Below are positions 5,800-7,226 of a stretch of DNA of 7,226 nt, one piece after another. The stretch covers positions 1-7,226 of the forward strand of contig JAGPFT010000142.1 of NCBI GenBank assembly GCA_018056405.1, in the 5' to 3' direction. The notes under the pieces are model-generated. The model saw nothing but the letters and a program-made list of their open reading frames with translations, did no database searches and had not been told where the DNA came from. This DNA is from Anaerolineae bacterium (GTDB lineage: Bacteria > Chloroflexota > Anaerolineae > Aggregatilineales > Aggregatilineaceae). Made by a program: the position numbers and the translations under genes. Numbering within the stretch: the first letter of the stretch is position 1; each line of letters starts with the position of its first letter.

Positions 5800-5812
5800 C
5801 ACCCAGCCGCAC

Positions 5813-5864
5813 AGACTTCGGAAGTCTTCGAAGACTTCCGAAGTCTTGCCGGAAGGTCCGCCGC
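5813..5864. repeat. Second exact 34-bp palindrome plus shared flank
   Basis: Bases 5813-5846 equal 5479-5512 exactly. The similarity continues beyond the palindrome: GGAAGGTC then CGCCGC (5851-5864) parallels GAAGGTCTCGCCGC (5518-5531). No T-run follows on either strand. It may add to termination between the convergent genes rsgA and lutC. Just beyond it lies the hairpin ATGGGCG/CGCCCAT (5871-5896). Confidence 0.85.
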
Positions 5865-5896
5865 AAGTGAATGGGCGAGTCTGCAGATCCGCCCAT

Positions 5897-5953
5897 CCAG
5901 GATCGTCTCGCCACCACGCGCGCCGTAAGCAGACGCGCTGTTGCGCCTCTGCC
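5897..5953. other. Short unassigned stretch before the heptamer array
   Basis: I see nothing identifiable. The open frames crossing it have no binding site and consist of repeat on at least one side. Confidence 0.4.
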
Positions 5954-5995
5954 GACTCCCGACTCAAGACTCAGGACTCAAGACTCAGGACTCAA
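5954..5995. repeat. Six-unit tandem heptamer array GACTCNN
   Basis: The units are GACTCCC, GACTCAA, GACTCAG, GACTCAA, GACTCAG and GACTCAA, without interruption. The last unit overlaps the end of lutC: the TCA at 5992-5994 is the lutC TGA stop on the minus strand. Related units occur in both orientations at 302-329 and 352-372. Confidence 0.9.
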
Positions 5996-6630
5996 GCCTC
6001 CCCGTACAGAATCACAATCACCCGCTTGGGGCCGTGCATCCCAAGGGCCGTCGTCTGCTCGATGTCGGCGGTCCTGCTCGGCCCGCTGATGACGATGACG
6101 TTGGCCGGCAGGTCGCCGGAGCGAGCAGCAGTCCAGGTGAGGATGTCGCTGGTCAGGCGCTCAGCGGCGACCAGGGCGATGTGCACCGGCGGCAGTAGCG
6201 ACGCCATGCGGCTGCGCCCTGGCCCGCTGCGGACGACAACCGAGCCGGTCTCGGCCAGCGCCGCCTCCGCGCCGGTGACGCCCGCATCCGCATCCGCGCA
6301 GAACGTGCGCAGATCGCCGTCCGTCCGCCCGACGACGTGCCAGGCGATGCTTGGCCAGCGCACCGCCAGGTCAACCCCGGCCAGCGGCGGCTCGTCGTTG
6401 GCCACGACGCGCGCCGCGCCCAGCTCGCGCAGCACATCGCCCAGCCGGTCGAGCGCCTCGTCCGCCGACGCCGCGCGGATCACTTCGCCGTGCAGCCCGG
6501 TCAGCGTCGCCGTGAAGCGCGCGGCCAGGTCGTCGAACTGCTGGCGCGAGCGCCAGGGCGCGGGCAGGGGCATCCCCCCGCGCTCCTTATTGCGCAGAGT
6601 CGCCAGAATCTCCTCGCGGGCAGTGCTCAT
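5992..6630 (-). CDS. lutC: LutC/YkgG-family LUD-domain protein of L-lactate utilization
   Basis: The 212-residue product starts at ATG 6630, with GAGGAGGGAG (6637-6646) six bases upstream. The same open frame extends 55 codons further, but that part lies in lutB in another frame and has a low-complexity Arg/Pro-rich sequence. LUD-domain hallmarks are ADAGVTGAEAALAETGSV (114-131), GRSRMASLLPPVHI (138-151) and the C-terminal ISGPSRTADIE...GMHGPKRVIVIL (182-208). LutC is the third subunit of LutABC, which oxidises L-lactate to pyruvate in the cytoplasm; its catalytic role is not fully defined. ATG overlaps the lutB stop as ATGA, so the two are translationally coupled. The stop codon lies within a heptamer repeat array, so the last codons may have been set by repeat invasion; the conserved domain is nonetheless complete. 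Confidence 0.93.
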   Translation of the reverse strand: MSTAREEILATLRNKERGGMPLPAPWRSRQQFDDLAARFTATLTGLHGEVIRAASADEALDRLGDVLRELGAARVVANDEPPLAGVDLAVRWPSIAWHVVGRTDGDLRTFCADADAGVTGAEAALAETGSVVVRSGPGRSRMASLLPPVHIALVAAERLTSDILTWTAARSGDLPANVIVISGPSRTADIEQTTALGMHGPKRVIVILYGEA

Positions 6631-7226
6631 TGTCGTCTCCCTCCTCTGCGGCGCAGCAGGTGCCACAGCACGGCCAGGGGCACGAGGCTCGCCCCGATCA
6701 GCGCGGCGATCCGCCCGCGTGACAGTTTGCGCGCAGCCTTCTTGACCGGGATTGCTTCGGGGACGGCCTCTTCTTCGGCGGCCAGGTCGTCCCACAGCGC
6801 GTGGAACGAGCGCGGGGCCAGCGTGGGCAGCCGTCGCTCCTGGGCCGGGTTGAGGCGGCGCGGCACGCGCAGGCCGTCTTTGCTGACCAGCGGTTGCTGG
6901 AAGATGCGCCCCACATCCGCCAGCAGCCCGAACAGGCGGCGGTGCCCCAGCAGCCAGGCCGCCGACTTCTCGAGGACCTGCTCTGGCGGGGCGATCACGC
7001 CGCGCGTCGCTTCCTCGGCGCGCAGATCGAGCAACATGCGCGGCAGGTCAATGCGCGCCGGGCAGACTTCCAGGCACGCCATGCATAGCGAACTGGCGTG
7101 CGGCAGCGCCTCGTACCGCTCCAGGCCGTGCAGCAGGGGGACGAGCACCGCGCCAATCGGCCCGCTGTAGGCGTGGCCGTAGGTCTGCCCGGCGATCTCC
7201 TGGTAGACCGGGCAGTGGTTCAGGCA
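6627..7226 (-). CDS. lutB: LutB-type iron-sulfur subunit of lactate utilization, C-terminal part (cut by window edge)
   Basis: Only the last 199 residues are visible; full LutB is usually about 460-490 residues. The window edge falls inside the first [4Fe-4S] motif, of which CLNHCPVY remains. The second cluster region reads ASSLCMACLEVCPARIDLP, with Cys at visible positions 48, 51 and 55; a serine sits where a fourth cysteine would precede them. The LutB C-terminal domain (DUF3390-like) follows: AAWLLGHRRLFGLL, then LNPAQERRLPTLAPRSFHALWDDL. After an acidic linker comes an unusual hydrophobic helix (about 173-191, IAALIGASLVPLAVLWHLL) with an Arg-rich tail, which could anchor the protein to the membrane. 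LutB carries electrons within LutABC. Its stop TGA overlaps the lutC ATG. lutA and the promoter should lie beyond the right edge. A fusion with an N-terminal LUD domain is typical of the family but not visible. Confidence 0.92.
   Translation of the reverse strand, partial: CLNHCPVYQEIAGQTYGHAYSGPIGAVLVPLLHGLERYEALPHASSLCMACLEVCPARIDLPRMLLDLRAEEATRGVIAPPEQVLEKSAAWLLGHRRLFGLLADVGRIFQQPLVSKDGLRVPRRLNPAQERRLPTLAPRSFHALWDDLAAEEEAVPEAIPVKKAARKLSRGRIAALIGASLVPLAVLWHLLRRRGGRRQ

Noticed and set aside
5479..5864. CRISPR array
   Set aside because: The repeats are palindromic, of several kinds and unevenly spaced, with no constant repeat-spacer rhythm and no cas gene nearby.
5846..6745. Long plus-strand open frame opposite lutC
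   Set aside because: It is Ser/Arg/Ala-rich antisense shadow of a clear LUD-domain gene in GC-rich DNA, and it starts in repeat sequence.
6631..6795. 55-codon N-terminal extension of lutC
   Set aside because: It is Arg/Pro-rich out-of-frame sequence within lutB; ATG 6630 has a strong ribosome site and the ATGA overlap.

Overview
This window is about 66% GC by eye and carries six protein genes. Two of them overlap in a forward pair, two stand alone on the forward strand, and two overlap in a reverse pair that is cut by the right edge. Between them lie unusually repeat-rich gaps. The style suggests a bacterium of the Chloroflexota (Anaerolineae-like): GC-rich single-membrane-type genes, secreted PD40-type propellers, and a bactofilin-like shell fused to a membrane domain. 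The gaps are packed with short palindromes of the CCTCACCCC...GGGGTGAGG and GTAGGGGC...GCCCCTAC kinds and with heptanucleotide repeats. This taxonomic call is an inference; no rRNA or marker tree is available here.

Layout from left to right. Bases 1-433 hold no convincing gene: a double-hairpin repeat, a short hairpin-rich stretch, and two heptamer arrays that run up to the Shine-Dalgarno of the first gene. Bases 434-1237 encode a class III-like sirtuin (NAD-dependent lysine deacylase), which overlaps by 8 bases a secreted PD40/TolB-like propeller protein (1230-2300). A 92-bp inverted-repeat element and a promoter with an extended -10 box precede an exported bactofilin-like beta-helix protein with a polytopic membrane domain (2539-4017). 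A second repeat-rich gap (4018-4512) contains a strong promoter and a leader of about 228 nt before rsgA (4513-5466, TTG start), the circularly permuted GTPase of 30S ribosome maturation.

The gap 5467-5991 between convergent rsgA and lutC is built almost wholly of repeat modules. It holds a 34-bp perfect palindrome acting as the rsgA terminator, a CCTCACCCC element, a 28-bp perfect palindrome, a second longer copy of the CCTCACCCC element, an exact second copy of the 34-bp palindrome, and a heptamer array. That array supplies the stop codon of lutC. On the minus strand lutC (6630-5992) and the C-terminal part of lutB (7226-6627) are joined by an ATGA overlap. They belong to the LutABC-type L-lactate oxidation complex; lutA, if present, would lie beyond the right edge.

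The genes are not one pathway: NAD-linked deacylation, ribosome assembly, an envelope protein and lactate oxidation are neighbours without an obvious shared function. The most noteworthy feature is the repeat architecture. The same palindrome modules occur on both sides of rsgA, and heptamer arrays sit exactly on gene boundaries at both ends of the window.
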